Source: DATKCA01 sp035544675 (GTDB lineage: Bacteria; Acidobacteriota; Thermoanaerobaculia; Gp7-AA8). From it: a stretch of 64,000 bases of DNA. Location of the stretch: the NCBI GenBank assembly GCA_035544675.1, contig DATKCA010000207.1, forward strand, positions 1 to 64,000, written 5' to 3'. The translations under genes and the position numbers were made by a program. The notes beneath the pieces are model-generated. The model had not been told where the DNA came from, made no database searches, and worked only from the letters and a program-made list of their open reading frames with translations. Shown in pieces: positions 19,064-34,000 of this stretch; position 1 is the stretch's first letter, and each line of letters begins with the position of its first letter.

Positions 19064-22000
19064 ATGACCAGGATGAAACGAGTGGTATTCAGTGCGGGCC
19101 TCATGCTGCTCGCCGCAGCCGCCTTCGCGCAGACGGCACCGCCGGAGGTGTCGTTCAGCGAGAATTTCCAGTCGTACAAAACGCAGGCGAACCCGCCCGG
19201 CTGGATCGACAGCTCCGTCGGCAATCCCCGCCCCGAGGCCGCTGGGCTCTACAAGACCTGGCCCGATCCGACCGAGGCCAAAGCCGGCGTGAATGTCGTC
19301 TACGGCACGAAACAGGCGTCCGGCAAGCCCGAGGGTCGCAATCCGCGCATCGGCACCTTCTCGACGTTGAGCACCCTGTCGTTTTCCGGACAGGGGCGCT
19401 TTGAGTATCGCGGCCGCATTCTCCGCACGAGCGCCGACTCGCGCATCGGCCTCTCGTTTTTCTCGTCGTATCCCGAGCTCGATCAGTACTACCTGGTTGG
19501 TCTCTGGTCGCCTCTCTCCGGCACGGGCCTGACCATGCAGCTCTTCGGCTTCGGCGCCGGAGCCATCACCGGGACCGTCGACAGCGGGCAGAGCATCGAT
19601 CCGGATCGCTGGTACCGGTTCCTCATCCAGGTCGACGACGTCAACGACGAGACACGCATTCGCGCGCGGTTCTGGCCCGATGGAACGGCCGAGCCGGAGA
19701 CCTTCTCCATCGAGGCGGTCGACGACGGCGCCACGCGCCTGCGCAGCGGGCGCATCGGACTCTGGGCCGCGGTGAAGGGTGAGGCGTACTTCGACGACAT
19801 CGCGGCCAAGTCCCCCGTCGATCACACCCCGCCGACGATCACCCTCCTCGAGTCGGGCAATCCTCTGCCGGATGGAAGCAAGTTCAATCGCGACGCCGTA
19901 CCGGAGATTCAGGTAACGGATGATCTGTCGGCGTTCACCTACACCGCCACGCTCGACGGCTTGCCCTACACCTCGCTCACTCCCGTCCCTGTCGAAGGGT
20001 GGCACACGCTGCTGGTCACGGCCGTGGATGGGCCGGGCAACGTCAGCACGCTGCAGGTCAAATTCCTCGTCGACAAGACACCTCCCGTCGTTCTCATTCG
20101 GGAGGGGACGAATCCGTTCCCGCCAGGCTTCTACTTCAATCGCGACGTCATCGCCGGCGCGCTGGTCACCGACGTCAGTCAGACTGCGATCGCGGCGACG
20201 CTCGACGGCGCTCCTTACCTGCTCGGTACGGCGATCACGACGGAAGGCAATCATTCGATCGCGGTCACGGCGACGGACGAGGTGGGATGGTCGACGACGG
20301 CAGGCCCGATCGAGTTCGTGATCGACAAGACCGCGCCGGTGATCACGTTCACCTCGCACGCGAACGACCAGCTGCTTTCCATCGCCAGGGCCACCCTCAC
20401 CGGCGGATCCGACGACGCCGTGACCATGACGGTCGGCGGTGCGGCCGCGGTCGTGGCCGCGAATGGTTTCACGTCGGCGGAGCTCGCTCTCCTCGAAGGC
20501 GAGAACACGATCGCGGCCACCGCCGTCGATCGCGCCGGCAACATCGGCACCGCCACGCTCCGGCTGATCGTCGACACGCGCGGCCCTGCCGTCGCGTTCA
20601 CCTCTCCGAACGCGGCCGCATGCCTCGATACGAGCACGCTGCAGGTCACCGGCACGGCGGCGGATGCGCGCCTCGACAGCGTGAAGGTCACGATCGGCAC
20701 CACGGCGGTCGACGCGACCTTCGACGCCACCGGAAACTGGACTGCATCGATCCCGGTGCCGGAGGAAGGGAAGAAGCTGATCACGGTCGAGGCCACCGAC
20801 AAGGCCGGTCACTCCATCTCCGCCTCTCGCACGGTGGTCATCGACCGGACTGCGCCCGCGATCGAAGTCCGCGCCAACGGCCAAGCGTTCACGTCTACCA
20901 TCACCAATCGACCCGTGGCGCTGTTCGTGACCGCCACCGATGCCGATCCGAACGTCACCACCACGATCACGCTCGACGGAGCGCCGTACGTCGCCGGCAC
21001 CTCGGTGACGGCCGAAGGGAAGCACGTCGTGGCTGTGACTTCCACCGACTGCGCCGGGCACACCAGCGAGAAGTCGGTCGAGTTCACGCTCGACCTGACG
21101 CCTCCCACCATTCGCAGCTTCAATCCGCCGGACGGCGGAATCGTCGGGACGATGCCGGTCTCGCTGGCGGCGGTGACCGACCCGGACGTGGCCACGGTCG
21201 TGGTCTCGGACACCGCACTCAGCGCCACGCCCGCTGCCGACGGCAGCTTCACCATTCCGGCCGTTCCGTTTGCGGAAGGACTCAATCGATTCACGCTCGT
21301 GGCCACCGACCGCGCCGGGAACAGCTCGACGGTGCCGTACACGGTCACCATCAGGACGGTCGCGCCGATCGTCGAGATTCGCGAGAGCGGTCTGGAGATC
21401 CCGGCAGGCGCGCTCTTCAACCGACCCATCACACCGACGCTGCGCGCGGTCGACCTGCAGGCCACCGTGAGCGCGACTCTCAACGGCTCGCCGTTCCCAT
21501 CCGGCACGACGATCACAGCCGACGGCGACTACACCCTCCGCGCCACCGCCACCGACTCCCTCGGGCATATCGGGACCGCGGAGGCCACGTTCACAATCGA
21601 TCGCACACCGCCGGTCGTGAAGATCACCTCGCCGGCGACGGGGATCGTGCAGGCCGATCGCGTCGAAGTGCGCGGTAACGCCGGCGACTCCGTTTCGGCC
21701 ACGGTCAACGGACAGCCTGTCACGCTCGCCGCGGACGGAAGCTTCATCGTCGAGAGCGTTCTGCTCGACGTCGGGGAGAATACGATCTCCGCGACCGGCC
21801 GCGATCGCGCCGGCAACAACGGCCGCGACGACGTGGTGGTCACGCGCGACGACCTCAGCGCCGGCATCCTGCTGACGTATCCGCCGGACCGCTCGCGCAC
21901 CAACCGGCCTGCCATCGACGTCATCGGCCGGTTGCTGACGCCGAACCGCGGCACGGTGGTCCGCATCGGAACGACGGATGTGCCCGTCGACTCCACCGGC

Positions 22001-25000
22001 GCATTCCGCCTCAACGCCTACCAGTTGATCGAAGGGGAGAACACGATCACCGCGACCGCGACGGCGACGAACGGGCGGGAGACCTCCGCCTCGACACGCG
22101 TCACGGTCGATCTCACGCCGCCCGCACTGACCATTCTCGAGTCGGAACAGCCGTTGACCGAAGGCGCGCGCTTCGCCGAGCGCGCCGTGATCTCGCTGCA
22201 GGCGTCCGATGCGGCGGGAGCTGTGACGACCGAGCTCACCATCGACGGCTCTCCGGTCTCCACGGCTCCGTTCACGGTCACCTCGACAGGCGGCCACTCG
22301 GCCATCGCCATCGCGCGCGATCTGGCCGGCAACGAGACGCGCGCGGAGCGGACGTTCTTCGTCGGCACGGCGGGCGGCGGGGCTGCCGGCTGCGCGCTGA
22401 CGGGATTCGATCCTGCCGACGGCGCGGTCGTCCTCTCGAATACGGTCACGCTGACGGGCCGCTCCGGCGGCGCGATCGGCGTGAAAGTGAACGGCGTTCC
22501 GGCCGTGGTCGCGGACGGCGCGTTCCTGGCCACAATGGAGCTGTCGTCCGAAGGGCCCAACCTGATCACCATCGTCTGCACCGACGGGGACGGCAATCCG
22601 ACCGGCACGCAGGCGACGATGACGATGCAGCGCGTCACAGGCGATCCGTCCGTTTCGATCGACACGCCGGCGGAAGACTTCGTCTCCGGGCAGGAGTCGA
22701 TCGGCGTGACCGGAACGGTCGGGGCGGGTGTGGTCAGCGCTGATGTGAACGGGGTTGCCGCGACGATCAACGGCGCGGACAGCAGCGTCCCGCGCTCGTT
22801 CAGCGTGGCCGGGGTCCGTCTGGCCGATGGGCTGAACGTGCTGGTCGCTCGCGGACGCAATGCGGCGGGCCGGGCCGCCACGGCGTCGCGGCGCGGGCTG
22901 TATATAAAGGATGCGCCGGCAGTCAGCATCACCTCGCCCGCGGCGAACACCACCACCGGCTCTCCAGGCATCAGCATCAGCGGGACGTGGTCGGACCTCG
23001 ATCCGGCCACACTCGCTCTCGGCAGCGGCGCGCCCGTGCAATTCACGCGCTCCAGCGATACGGCCGGGACCTTCGTCGCCGATGGCGTCCCGCTGAACAA
23101 CGGCAGCCAGACGATCACGGTCACGGGACGCGATCGCCTCAACCGCATGGCGACCTCCTCCGTCGCCGTCACTCTCGTCAGCGGCGCGCCGGGCATCACC
23201 ATTTCCCAGCCGGCGAATCACGCGTCGTTCGGCGGCGGGTCCACGAGCGTCACGGTCAGCGGCAACTTCCAGGCGGCGAGCGGCTCGATCGTCGACGTCA
23301 ACGGCGTCACCGCGGAACTGACCGGCGCGAGCTACAGCGCGTCGGTCCCGTTCTCGACGCTCCCGGGTGGCATCACGCCGATCGTGGCGCGTGTGACCGA
23401 GCCTTCCGGTACGAGCGCTTCGGCCAGCATCGCTGTGACGCAGTACGCCGACGCGCCGCGCGTCATCGAATCCTTCCCGCCGCCCGACGCGGCACAGGTC
23501 GACAGCGGCGCCCTCGTTCTCGTTCTGTTCTCGCAGCCGATGGATGTCGCGACCGCCGGTGCTGCGTTCCGTCTGGAAGACGGCAGCGGCGCCCCGGTCT
23601 CCGGTACGCCGTTCCTCGACAAGGACGTTCTGACGTTCGCGCCGGCCACGCTGCTTCAGCCGGGCGGGCGGTACACGCTGAGAGTCGGAACCGCGGCGAC
23701 GAATCTGGCGGGGACACCGCTCGCCGCCGCGTACAGCGCCGCCTTCACCGTCACCAGCACTGCCCCGGCCACGCCTCCGTCGCTCACGCCGCTGTCATCG
23801 GCGGTCTGCGGCCAGTCGATCACGATCGCCGGAAGCACGACTCCCGCTGCGCGCGTCCGCCTCGAGTCGGGGACGCTCATTCTCAACGCCGTCGCGGACG
23901 CGAGCGGCGCGTTCAGCTTCACGTATCCGATCAGCGGTCAGTCGGGCTTCGCTCTGGCGCGCGTCCGTGTCGTGGGCGCCGACGGAAGCGTCTCTCCGGC
24001 CGCGGAGCTGGAGATCCGGATCGACTGCAGCGGGCCGCAGGTGCTGAACGCCTCCTATGACAGGACCGTCAACAAGTTGACTGTGCAGTTCTCCGAGCCG
24101 ATCGACCCGGCCTCGGCCACCGTCGGCAGCGGCAACGCCATCGTCCTCACGCTGGACGACGGCAGCACCACCGCGGCGACCGCGGCGGTCTCTGGAAGCG
24201 TCGTCATTCTCACTCCGGCGGTCGATCTGACCGCGAAGAGCTTCTCGCTCACCATCACCACCGCCATCCAGGACGTCCTCGGCAATCGCCTCGTCGCGCC
24301 GTTCAGCCATGCCTTCGCCGTCGGCGGAGAACAGCCGGTGGCGGGGGATGGATCGGGATTCATCTCCGGCGAGGTCTATGACGCGACGACTGGCCGTCCG
24401 CTGCCGGGCGCGGCGATCAATATCGATGTCGCCGCGGGATCGCCCGTCACGACCGCGGCCGACGCGCGCGGCCGGTACCTGGTCAGGCTCCGCGAAGGAG
24501 CGCACACGATCCAGGCGTCGCTGGCGGGCTACACGACGGTGTGGCGCGAGATCATCGTGCCACCCGGAGCCGGCGTCGTTCCGATCGACATCCGTCTCAC
24601 GCGGCGCGGAGAGGCGCAGACTTCGAACGGCTCGCCGATGGCACTGACTCATGGTGGCGATACGGCCGTCACGGGCGCCATCGACCTCTCCGTCTCGCAG
24701 CTCGACAGCGGCCGGACGATCACGCTGACCGCGGTCGGCGGCCAGGCCCTCATGGGTCTCCTGCCCCTCGGATGGTCGCCGCTGGGATCGGCGGAGATCG
24801 CGATCGACGCGTCCGACGCGGCCGCGCCGCTCAGCGCCCAGCTCACGTTCAACGTTCCATCCGGCGCCATCACCGCCGCGGCGCAGAACCTGACCGCGGT
24901 GCAGTTCAATGCAGCGCGCGACGAGTGGACCGTCGTCACGCCGGTCGTGAATGTGCCGGCCGACGGCAGGGTCACGCTTCCCATCACCATGAGCGGCGCG

Positions 25001-28000
25001 TATGCGCTCGTGTACGCGGACAAGACCGGGCCGCCGCCGCTGCCTGTAGCCGGCGATGTGCTGCGCGGCGTTCGAGCGCCCGAGCCGGCCGCACTCGCGC
25101 TCGTGAAGCGCGATTTCACGCTCGATCCGCCGATCGTGCTGCCGAGCGGCCGCGCTGTCGCCACGCTGCGCATCGAAGGCGCGGCGGAGTTCCCGAGCGG
25201 CACCGCCGTTCAGGCTTACATCGATGAAGAGCTGCGGCTCGCCGATGGGTCGCGGCTGCTCGAGCCGCCGTTCGCGACCGATCTCCTGCTCTATCGCACG
25301 CTGGATGGAGAGCTCGGCATCGCCGCGTTCCATCTCGCGCCGAGTGAGCGTGCCACGCAGGTCGTGCTCGAAACGGGTGTCGAACGCATCCGCGTCTTCC
25401 CTTACCCGGGCCGCCTCGACCGCGGCACGCTCATCGGTTCAGAAGGCGGACGTGTCCCCGCGGACGACAGGGTCTCCGTCGACATTCCGGCGGGCGCCGT
25501 GCCCGAGCCGCTGCGCGCAACCGCGACGGCGCTGACGGCGTCGGATCTCACAGCGATCGGCACCGTGGCCGGCTTCCGCGTCGTTGGTGGCTTCCATCTG
25601 ACGCTGCAGCGCGCCACGGAAGCGCCGCCGGTGGACTTCGATGGCGACGGTGTTCCCGATCCGCTCGGCCCGCCGGAGCTGTTCGTTCCGGCCCGTGTCA
25701 CATTCACGGCGGACGCGTCGCAGATGCCCGGCGCAAACGCGCAGGTCATCCTCGCGGAGCTGCTCGATGTCACGCCGTATGGCCGGATGATGCGGCTGGC
25801 AGTCCCGATGGTGCTCGTGGATGGATCGCAGGTCCGATTCACCACGGCGTCGATCGACCGCTCGGTGCTGCCGGTCGACGGCGTGATGCGCGAGGGACGT
25901 TACGCGCTGCTCGCCGCCGAGGCGCCCATCGCCTTCGCCACCGGCACCGTTCGTCTGCTCGGCCCCAACGGCCGTTTGCTCGGAGACGCGCGCGTGCTCG
26001 ACAACGTGCTGGGCGTGGCCGAGCTCACGCGCCAGAACGGCATTTACAACATCCCGGTGCCGGCGCGCCCGGCTGCTCCGTTCACGCTCACCCCAAGGCA
26101 TACCACGACGGGCCAGGGAGCTTCCTACACGCACGCGGCACAGGTGGATCCCGCGGCCGTCGTGCGCGTGGACCTCGCGCTCGTCCCGCAGCCGCCGGTT
26201 CTCGGATCGGTAGTCGTGCTGAAGGGAGAGCCGCCGTCGCAGGCGGCCTTGGGCGCCGGAACGGTGACGCGTGACGTCGCGCTGACGACGAATATCCGTG
26301 CGTCGTTCACACCGGCGATCGATCCGGCGTCGGTGACGGCGGACTCGATCCGCGTGACTGACGCTCTGACTGGTGCAAGGGTGAGCGGCAGCGCAGCGGC
26401 CGACGGAACGGTGGCGGTGGTCTGGACGCTCACGGCAGGGGAGCGCCTCAAGCCGAACGGACGCTACATCGTCGAGATCGCGGCCTCGATTCGAGGCGCG
26501 AACGGCACGACCCTGTCCAGCGCGGCGACGTTCAGCTTCGCCACGATCACCCAGATCCTGAATACCGAGGTCAACCGCGACCGCATCCGCATCAGCATTC
26601 CGGATGCGAACGGGTTTGCCCGCATCACCGCGGTGGCGGGCGCCCTTCCCGCCGGCTGGCAGGCTGTGGCGGTTCGCCGCAACATCGATTTCAACGAGCG
26701 GTATCAGGCCACCGCGGCGAACGACGGCTCGTTCTCGTTCATGATCGGCAACGGCCCGCTGGCCTCCGACCGCATCACCATCGCCGACCTCATCGATCTG
26801 CAGGTCATCAACAGCGCCGGCAACGTCGCGGCCATCTTCCCGCTCACGCCGTTCACCAGCGAAGACGGGAAGTCGTTCGTCGCGCCCGCGGGCGCCGCTG
26901 TCCGTTTCACCACTCCGGAAGGTTTCACGCTGGAAGTGCCGGAGGGCGCGTTCGACGTGGCCACGGTCATCAGCATGACCGGCACGACGAAGCAGGCCTT
27001 CCTCGACATCCCGTCCCTCGAGCAGGAGAACGAATACTTCGGCAGTGTGCAGATCGACTTCGAGGGCGAAGCGAAGAAGCCGCTCAAGTTCGAGGCGCCG
27101 GTGCCTTCGGGCTTCGACCCGGCCGGCCGGACGCTCATCCTGGCCGAGAAGTACATGTCGTCCGTAGGTCCGCGTCTGGTGATGGTGGATCTCCTGAAAG
27201 TGGAGAACGGGAAGTTCGTCTCCGATGGCCAGCCCGCCGTCAACGCCGTGGTCATCGGCAAAGGATTGCAGCAGCGGACGACGCAGACGCTGGTGGGCAG
27301 CCAGTTCGTGAAATACCTGAACTACGTCCGCCGGAGCGGTGCCTACATGTACCTCGACATCAAGGTATATGGGATCGGCGGCGCGGTGGGCTTCGCGGTC
27401 ATGGAAGGCCTGCAGGCGAACTACGACCTGATGTGGGACATCTACTTCTCCTACATCATCCCGCACGTCCAGGTGTACGAGCGCGGCGGAGCCATACTGC
27501 CGATCATCACTGGCCGGCCGTTCACCGTGACCGGCATCGATCCGGGAACGGGACTGCAGGCGTTCAGGCGAACGTACGATCCTGTTCCGTTCGGTGAGCC
27601 CGGTACGGTCACGCCGATCGCCAGCGCGGAGGAGAACGACGGCGGTCCGTATCCGGTGTTCGGCGGTCCGTTCCGCGTGGAGATGCTGGACCTCGATGTG
27701 GAGGAAGTGGACGTCCGCTCCATCCGCAACTTCATCATCAGATTGCAGAACGGTACGGTGACGGTGTCGCAGGGCATTCCGGCTGAGCCACCCACGACGG
27801 CGATCGAACTGCTGAACGTGTCGAAGGGCACGAAGGTCAGCGGCAATGCCGGAACGGTTCTGACGACCGGCGCCGATCTGGGCGACCGCATCGTGCTGCT
27901 CATCGAGCAGAACGAGGTCGATCCCGATTCGCCGATCTCCATCGTCTTCAACGAGCCGATCGTCACGGGTGAGTCGGATGAGCCGGACGCAGTCGACGAA

Positions 28001-31000
28001 TTCCTCCGCAACCTCTTCAAGGTCGAGCACGCGCCGAACCCGGGCAACGGCGAGCCGTACTTCAGCGACATCACCCCGCAGGTGCGCTTCGAGACCGACT
28101 CCGGCGACCGGCGCGTCAACATCAGACTGCCGTCGGCCCTGCAGAGCGAGGCGCGCTATCGCATCACGCTGAAGGGCACCATCACCGACATCACGACCGA
28201 CGGGCCCGGGCTGAAGCTGGGGACCGGCACGATCGAGGTGAACGGCAATCGCGTCGCTGTCGGTGGTGGCTCCGATCTCGTGCTGCAGTTCGACGTGCGC
28301 AAGCCGGCCGGCGTGCTCAACACCTTCACGGCGTTGTCGGTAGGTCTCGTGCGCGGCATGGAGCTGGCGGGGAACGTCCTCCTCGTGGCGGGCACGAACG
28401 CCGGGCTCCTCGGCTTCGACATGTCCAACCCCACGGTTGCGCAGCCGCCGCAGCTGGCGATGGTGCCCGGACCGCCCACGGCGGTCGAGCATCTCTCTGT
28501 TCACGTCGACCGTCACAACCGGGTCTATTCGACGGCGCAGCAGCCGATCGCCGGAGTCTTCCGCTCCTACCGCGTCGAGGACTTCGCCGATGGCGGCGAC
28601 GTCAAGATCTGGGGTTCCACGATCATCAGCTGGAAGATCGGCTACAGCCAGAGCATCGGACTGCCGAGCAATACGGTCGTCTCGGATCGGCCCGAGTCGC
28701 TGCCGTGGCGCATCAAGGTGATCCTGCAGGATGACGAGGAGACGTTCGAGAACCGCGACGAGTTCATCGCCGCCGGAGGGTCACCGGGCCCGCTCTTCCC
28801 GGATGACATCCAACAGCTCACTTTCACGACGGGCAATGACTCCCAGTACGCGGTGCAGCGCATCACGGTGGAGAACCTGACGCTGGACATGAAGTGGTCG
28901 GGCGACGCCACCGACAGCGGCCCGGCCGTCATCAGCAACATCATCGCGCGCAAGACGGACCGGATGCGCCTCATCCGGAACCTCAAGACCTATGCGATCG
29001 TCGCGCACCTCGGATACGGCGTCGGCATCTACGACGCGAACGCCATCGAGTCGAACCGGCAGCTCGGGCTCGGTCCGACGTCGCCGGGACGGATCCAGGA
29101 GCAGCTCGTTCTGACGGCCGGCAAGATCGATCGCAACTGTTTGAACGGCACGCCGGACTACGGCATCGTGGAGGGGTATCTCCCCACGGATGTCGAGCTG
29201 AACGGAACCGATAGCGGGAAGCTCTACGCGCTGTCCACCGATCCTCACCGCGGCGTGCTCGATCTGGACATCACGCTCCCGAGCAACACCCACGCCGGCA
29301 CATACGACGACGATTGCGTGCAGCGTCCCAGTCCGAATACCGGCGGCCTGCTGTTGCGCACGTCGCCTCCGGGATTCGAGGCCGAGCGGATGGTGGCGCT
29401 GAGGGGCGCGATCGGCAATCCCATCATTCACTTCTCGAACCTGGCGCGCTTCACCTGGTCGGTGAGCGCGGCGGACAATCTGAAGGGTCTGCGAGGAACG
29501 GAACAGGGCCGCGCCGCGCAGCGCGAATACATGCTCGTGTCGGGCCACGGCCTCGGTCTGATCGTCGTCGACATCGGCAGCAATCCGGTGATCATTCCGC
29601 CGTTCCCGCTCAGGAACGAGAACATCGCCGATGTGATCTGGATCCCGGGTGGAGCGGTCAGCGCCCGGGTGTACCAGAGCGCGAACGTGGCGGTGGTGCT
29701 GGACCGGGCCGGCCGTGCGCTGGTGGTCGACCTCTCGCGGATCGACGAGCGCTGGGATGAGAAGGGCAACTGGGTCGACGGTCTGTTCCCGACGGTCAGG
29801 AAGGCGCTGGGCAGTCCGGGGAACGATCCCTACGGACCGGGTGCGGACGATCCGCGCATCCTCTGGAAGTCGCCGCCGGGCGTCGGTGGGGGATCGGTGC
29901 CGCCGGTGTTCGATCCGTACACGGGAATGCTGTACGCGGGCAACTTCCAGAAAGTCAGCGTGATGGCCGCGCTCGATCCGAAGGTTCGCGTGAAGGTGAA
30001 CCTCGGCGAGCAGACCGGTCTGGCCGACGTCGGCGGCATCGTGCCGCTGGGCATCGAGCCGCCACAGAACATTCAGGACATCATCGATTCAGCGCCCGCG
30101 TGCGTGGAGCAGGAGTTGGCGTGCAAGGACAACGGATCGCTGGGCGTGTTCCGGATCGAAGTGGCGCTGCCGGGCAACATGACGGACGCGCTCACGTTGT
30201 CCAGCAACGAGCTGCGGCTGGCGCTGGAGAGCGAGCGCGTGGCCGGGGCGATCACGGAACAGACGCCCGCGGGATTCCCGCGCGCGCACCTGCGCCGCAC
30301 CCGTCGCGACGGCTCGGCCGAGGCGGAGGGGCGGGCGGCGTCGAACTTCAAGTTCAAGCGGATCGTTCCCGATGCGCTGGCTGGGGCGCTGCGGCACCAG
30401 CGCGGGTACAACCGGTTCGTGTCGCCGTGGATCGTGGCCATCGCCGATCCGCGCGCGAGCGAGGAGTACGACTGGAGAGGAGCGACGCTTCAGGAAAAGA
30501 AGGAAGCAGGCTGCTATCAGTGCGAGCGGCCGAAGCATCTGAAGGGGAAGACCGAGCAGGACGGCATTTACGAGCTGTACACGAACGGACGTTTCGTCAC
30601 GGTCCGTCCGGAGCTGATCGGCGGCGGCACGATCTTCGACGGCACGCAGTACACGTATCTCGGCCAGAACAAGCGGATGCTGGGAAGCTTCGTCACGATC
30701 ATGGCGGACACGGTCCGCCCGACGGAGGTGCTGGTGGCGGGGCAGAATGCGCCGGTGGCGAACGGTGCGCTGCAGCAGACGACGTTCCTGCATTCGGGGG
30801 AATTGTCCGCCACCACCGTGGATCTCGATGCCGGCGGCCGAGCCGGATTCAATGTGACATTCGATCGTACGTATCGCGCCCGGACGCTCGGCGGTAGTGT
30901 CTTTGGACAGGGCTGGGACTCCTCACTATTGCGTCGTCTCCGCGCGTTGCCCAATGGCGACGTCGAATATCGAGACGGCGCGGAAGTTTGGCGTTTCAGA

Positions 31001-34000
31001 ATCAAGGACGGCAGTTATGAATCGCCGAAGGGCCTCTTCCTGAAACTCTCGAGGACTGCGAATGGCTGGACGATCGTCGATCAGTCCTGGCGAGTCACAG
31101 ATTTCGACGATCTCGGACGGATCGTTTCGCACGCGGATGAATTCTTTGAACCTTCTGTTCCTGACTCGGGCAATATCATCCGTTTCGTTTACGACGAAGC
31201 CGGCCTCCTGTCAGAGATCGTCGATCCCGTCCGTCGCTCATCGCGATTGCAGTACTGGAAAGAATCGGAGGCAGGAGCCGAGGGCGCCTATCCGGGCGTT
31301 CTGAAGGAAATCGTCGACTGGCGCGAGCGGAAACTGAATTTCCACTACGACGCCACGGCCGGGACGTTGACTCGCGTCAAGTTGCCTGAAGTCGCGAACT
31401 CGACCGGAAGCCGTCCAACGGTCGAATACGCATACAGCGCCGGCGGCAGCAGCTATAGCGACCGCCTCGAGCTACGAAGCAATCTCGAGTCGATCCGCGA
31501 TCCGCAACATGTCGCGGCCGGCGGTGCACCCCGTGTCCGTTTCACTTACTCGACCGGCGGTGGATTCCTGCGCGACCGCGTCATCGCTCAGCAATGGGGT
31601 ACGGACGAGTCAGCATCGTTCACGTACGAGAGCCCGACAAGCGTGACGACGATTGACGTTTTCGGACAGAGTCGAAAGTACACGCTCACCGAACCGCCCA
31701 AGAACTACTTTGACGACCGGCAACACGTTCTATCCGCGATCGAAGGCGGCGTGACGGTGAGCTCGACGCCGCTCGGTGAACTACCGACCGCCGTCACAGC
31801 CGCTCAACCCGCGACCACTTCCACGGATCGAACGGTGACGTTTGCCTATGACGCCGAAGGCCTTGTCACCACGGAGACGCTCAGCGGTGTCAGATCGATA
31901 GAGTACACGTACAAAGACGTGCGTCGGGCTGCGCCGGGCTTCGTTTTGTTGTCGGCCACGAAGAAGCCGCTGGCGGGATCCGCCGCGCAGATCACCGAAG
32001 CACTCACGTATCAGTCCGGGCCGAACCTCTCGACGTTCGTGTCCGGGATGACAGCAAACGGACTGGCCGTGGAGGCTCCGGAGGCCAGCCGTAAACAGTT
32101 GGATGTCGCGTCCTCGAACAACAGTATCAACGAGACCGAGACGTTCGACATCAACGGTCTTCTGACGGAATTGGTCAGCTCTGGCGGTACGGACTCGGCC
32201 GGATCGGGTACCTCGGCCAGTGCAGAGTTTGCCGGTACGACGGCCGCGAAACACGAGCGTGCACGGATCACCAAAGTCGACGAAGGCGGCCTCGCCACCG
32301 AAATCAGTTATCCGGGCCCTGACCGAAGCATCGAGACCGATGGTCGGGGTGTCGTTACCAGCACCGATTACGACACGTGGGATCGGCCGGTGCACATCAC
32401 GGTCGCCGGTACAGGTGTCAACGTCGATGAACGCTTCGAGTACGATGCGACCGGCCGCCTCGTCAAACATGTTCGTAAACAAGGCGAAGCCGACGTCACG
32501 AAGACGTATGACTACGATGTGATGGGCCGGCCCACGAGGCTCACGCTCGATAACGTCGCGGACTCGGGCATGCTGACGAGAACGATCGAGTACAACATCC
32601 CCGGCCGCACGATCGTCACTCGTCATCCAGGCGGTGCCGTCACTACTCTTCGCCTCGATTCGTTGGGACGAAAGGTTTCCCGTGAGACGACGACCGGCGG
32701 AAGTCCGATCACCGACTACTTCGCCTATGACCTGTTGGATAACGTCGTGTTCACGACCGATCTGTTCGACGCAACTGCCGTGGCTTATGACGCTCACGGC
32801 CGCGCGGTGGGCGTCAAAGGGCTCGACGGCGGCAGGACGACCGCGACACACGATGCATGGGGACGTCCTACAGAGATTGCGAATGCCGACAGCGGAGAGA
32901 AACTGCTGAGCCGGTCCGTACTCGAGTATGCGGCCGCAGGCCGCTTGAGATCTGTCAACACGACAGTCGATCAGGCGCAGTCGCGTGTTACCAGCTTCGC
33001 CTGGGACGGCGCATCACGTACGACCGGAATCAGTAGTTCCGGCCGTGCTGCCAAAACCAGGTACGACTCAGCCAGCCGCTTGCTCGGAATCGAAGCGGGC
33101 AGTGGCAGCGCTCTTTCCGTGTCCACGGCCTTTCTGTCAGCCGAGGTCTCCGGCCACAGCGGCAGACTTCCACAAACTGCGGCAGCGAAGGAGAAGTCGG
33201 GCGCCGCCTATCAGCTCGGTCTGGAATACAACACTCTCGGACAGATCACCGCCGATCGACTGGGTGATCTGGAGTGGACCACCGAGTTCGATCAACTCGG
33301 CAACATGACCGCGGCGCAAGCGCCGAACCGCGCCGCCCGGACGTTTGAATACGATTCCCGTGGTGTTCTGAAGAGGGAAACGATCGCGGGGGGCGGAGCG
33401 AAGAATTACGCGTATCACCCCACCGGTGCACTCGTCACGTTTACCGATCCGGCGAATGAAGTGACCGAAACGGTCAACGATCTCATCGGTCGCCCGACAC
33501 GTCGCGTGTACAAAGACGGCACCGATGAAGAGATCGTATGGGAAGGTCGCCGGGTGAAGTCGATCACCGACCGAAAAGGTCGCGTGCAATCTTTCACTTA
33601 TGACGCCAAAGGAAAGATCAGCGAGATCAAGAGCGCCACAGGAACTCTGCTCGACAAGATCACGTACGACGACGCCGGCCGGGTGACGAGTTGGGCGAAC
33701 GACGATGCCATCATCGAATTCAGTGATTTCGACTTTGAAGGTCATCCCAGGCGTACGCGTCAGTCCCGCCTGAGAGATGGCGAGGTAATCGACTCCTACA
33801 CTCAGGATCACACGTGGAACGTCCATGGCGAGCGCACGTCGTGGACGATGCCCAGCTATGAGGACTTTGACTCCTCGAATTCCTGGACCGAGTCCATCCA
33901 GCAGTCGTACGACGCCGCCGGCAACATCACCAGGATCGAACGCTCTCTGCATGCCGGAGTGGGTGGTGTCTTCCTCGATGCTGACTATCGGAATAAGGGA

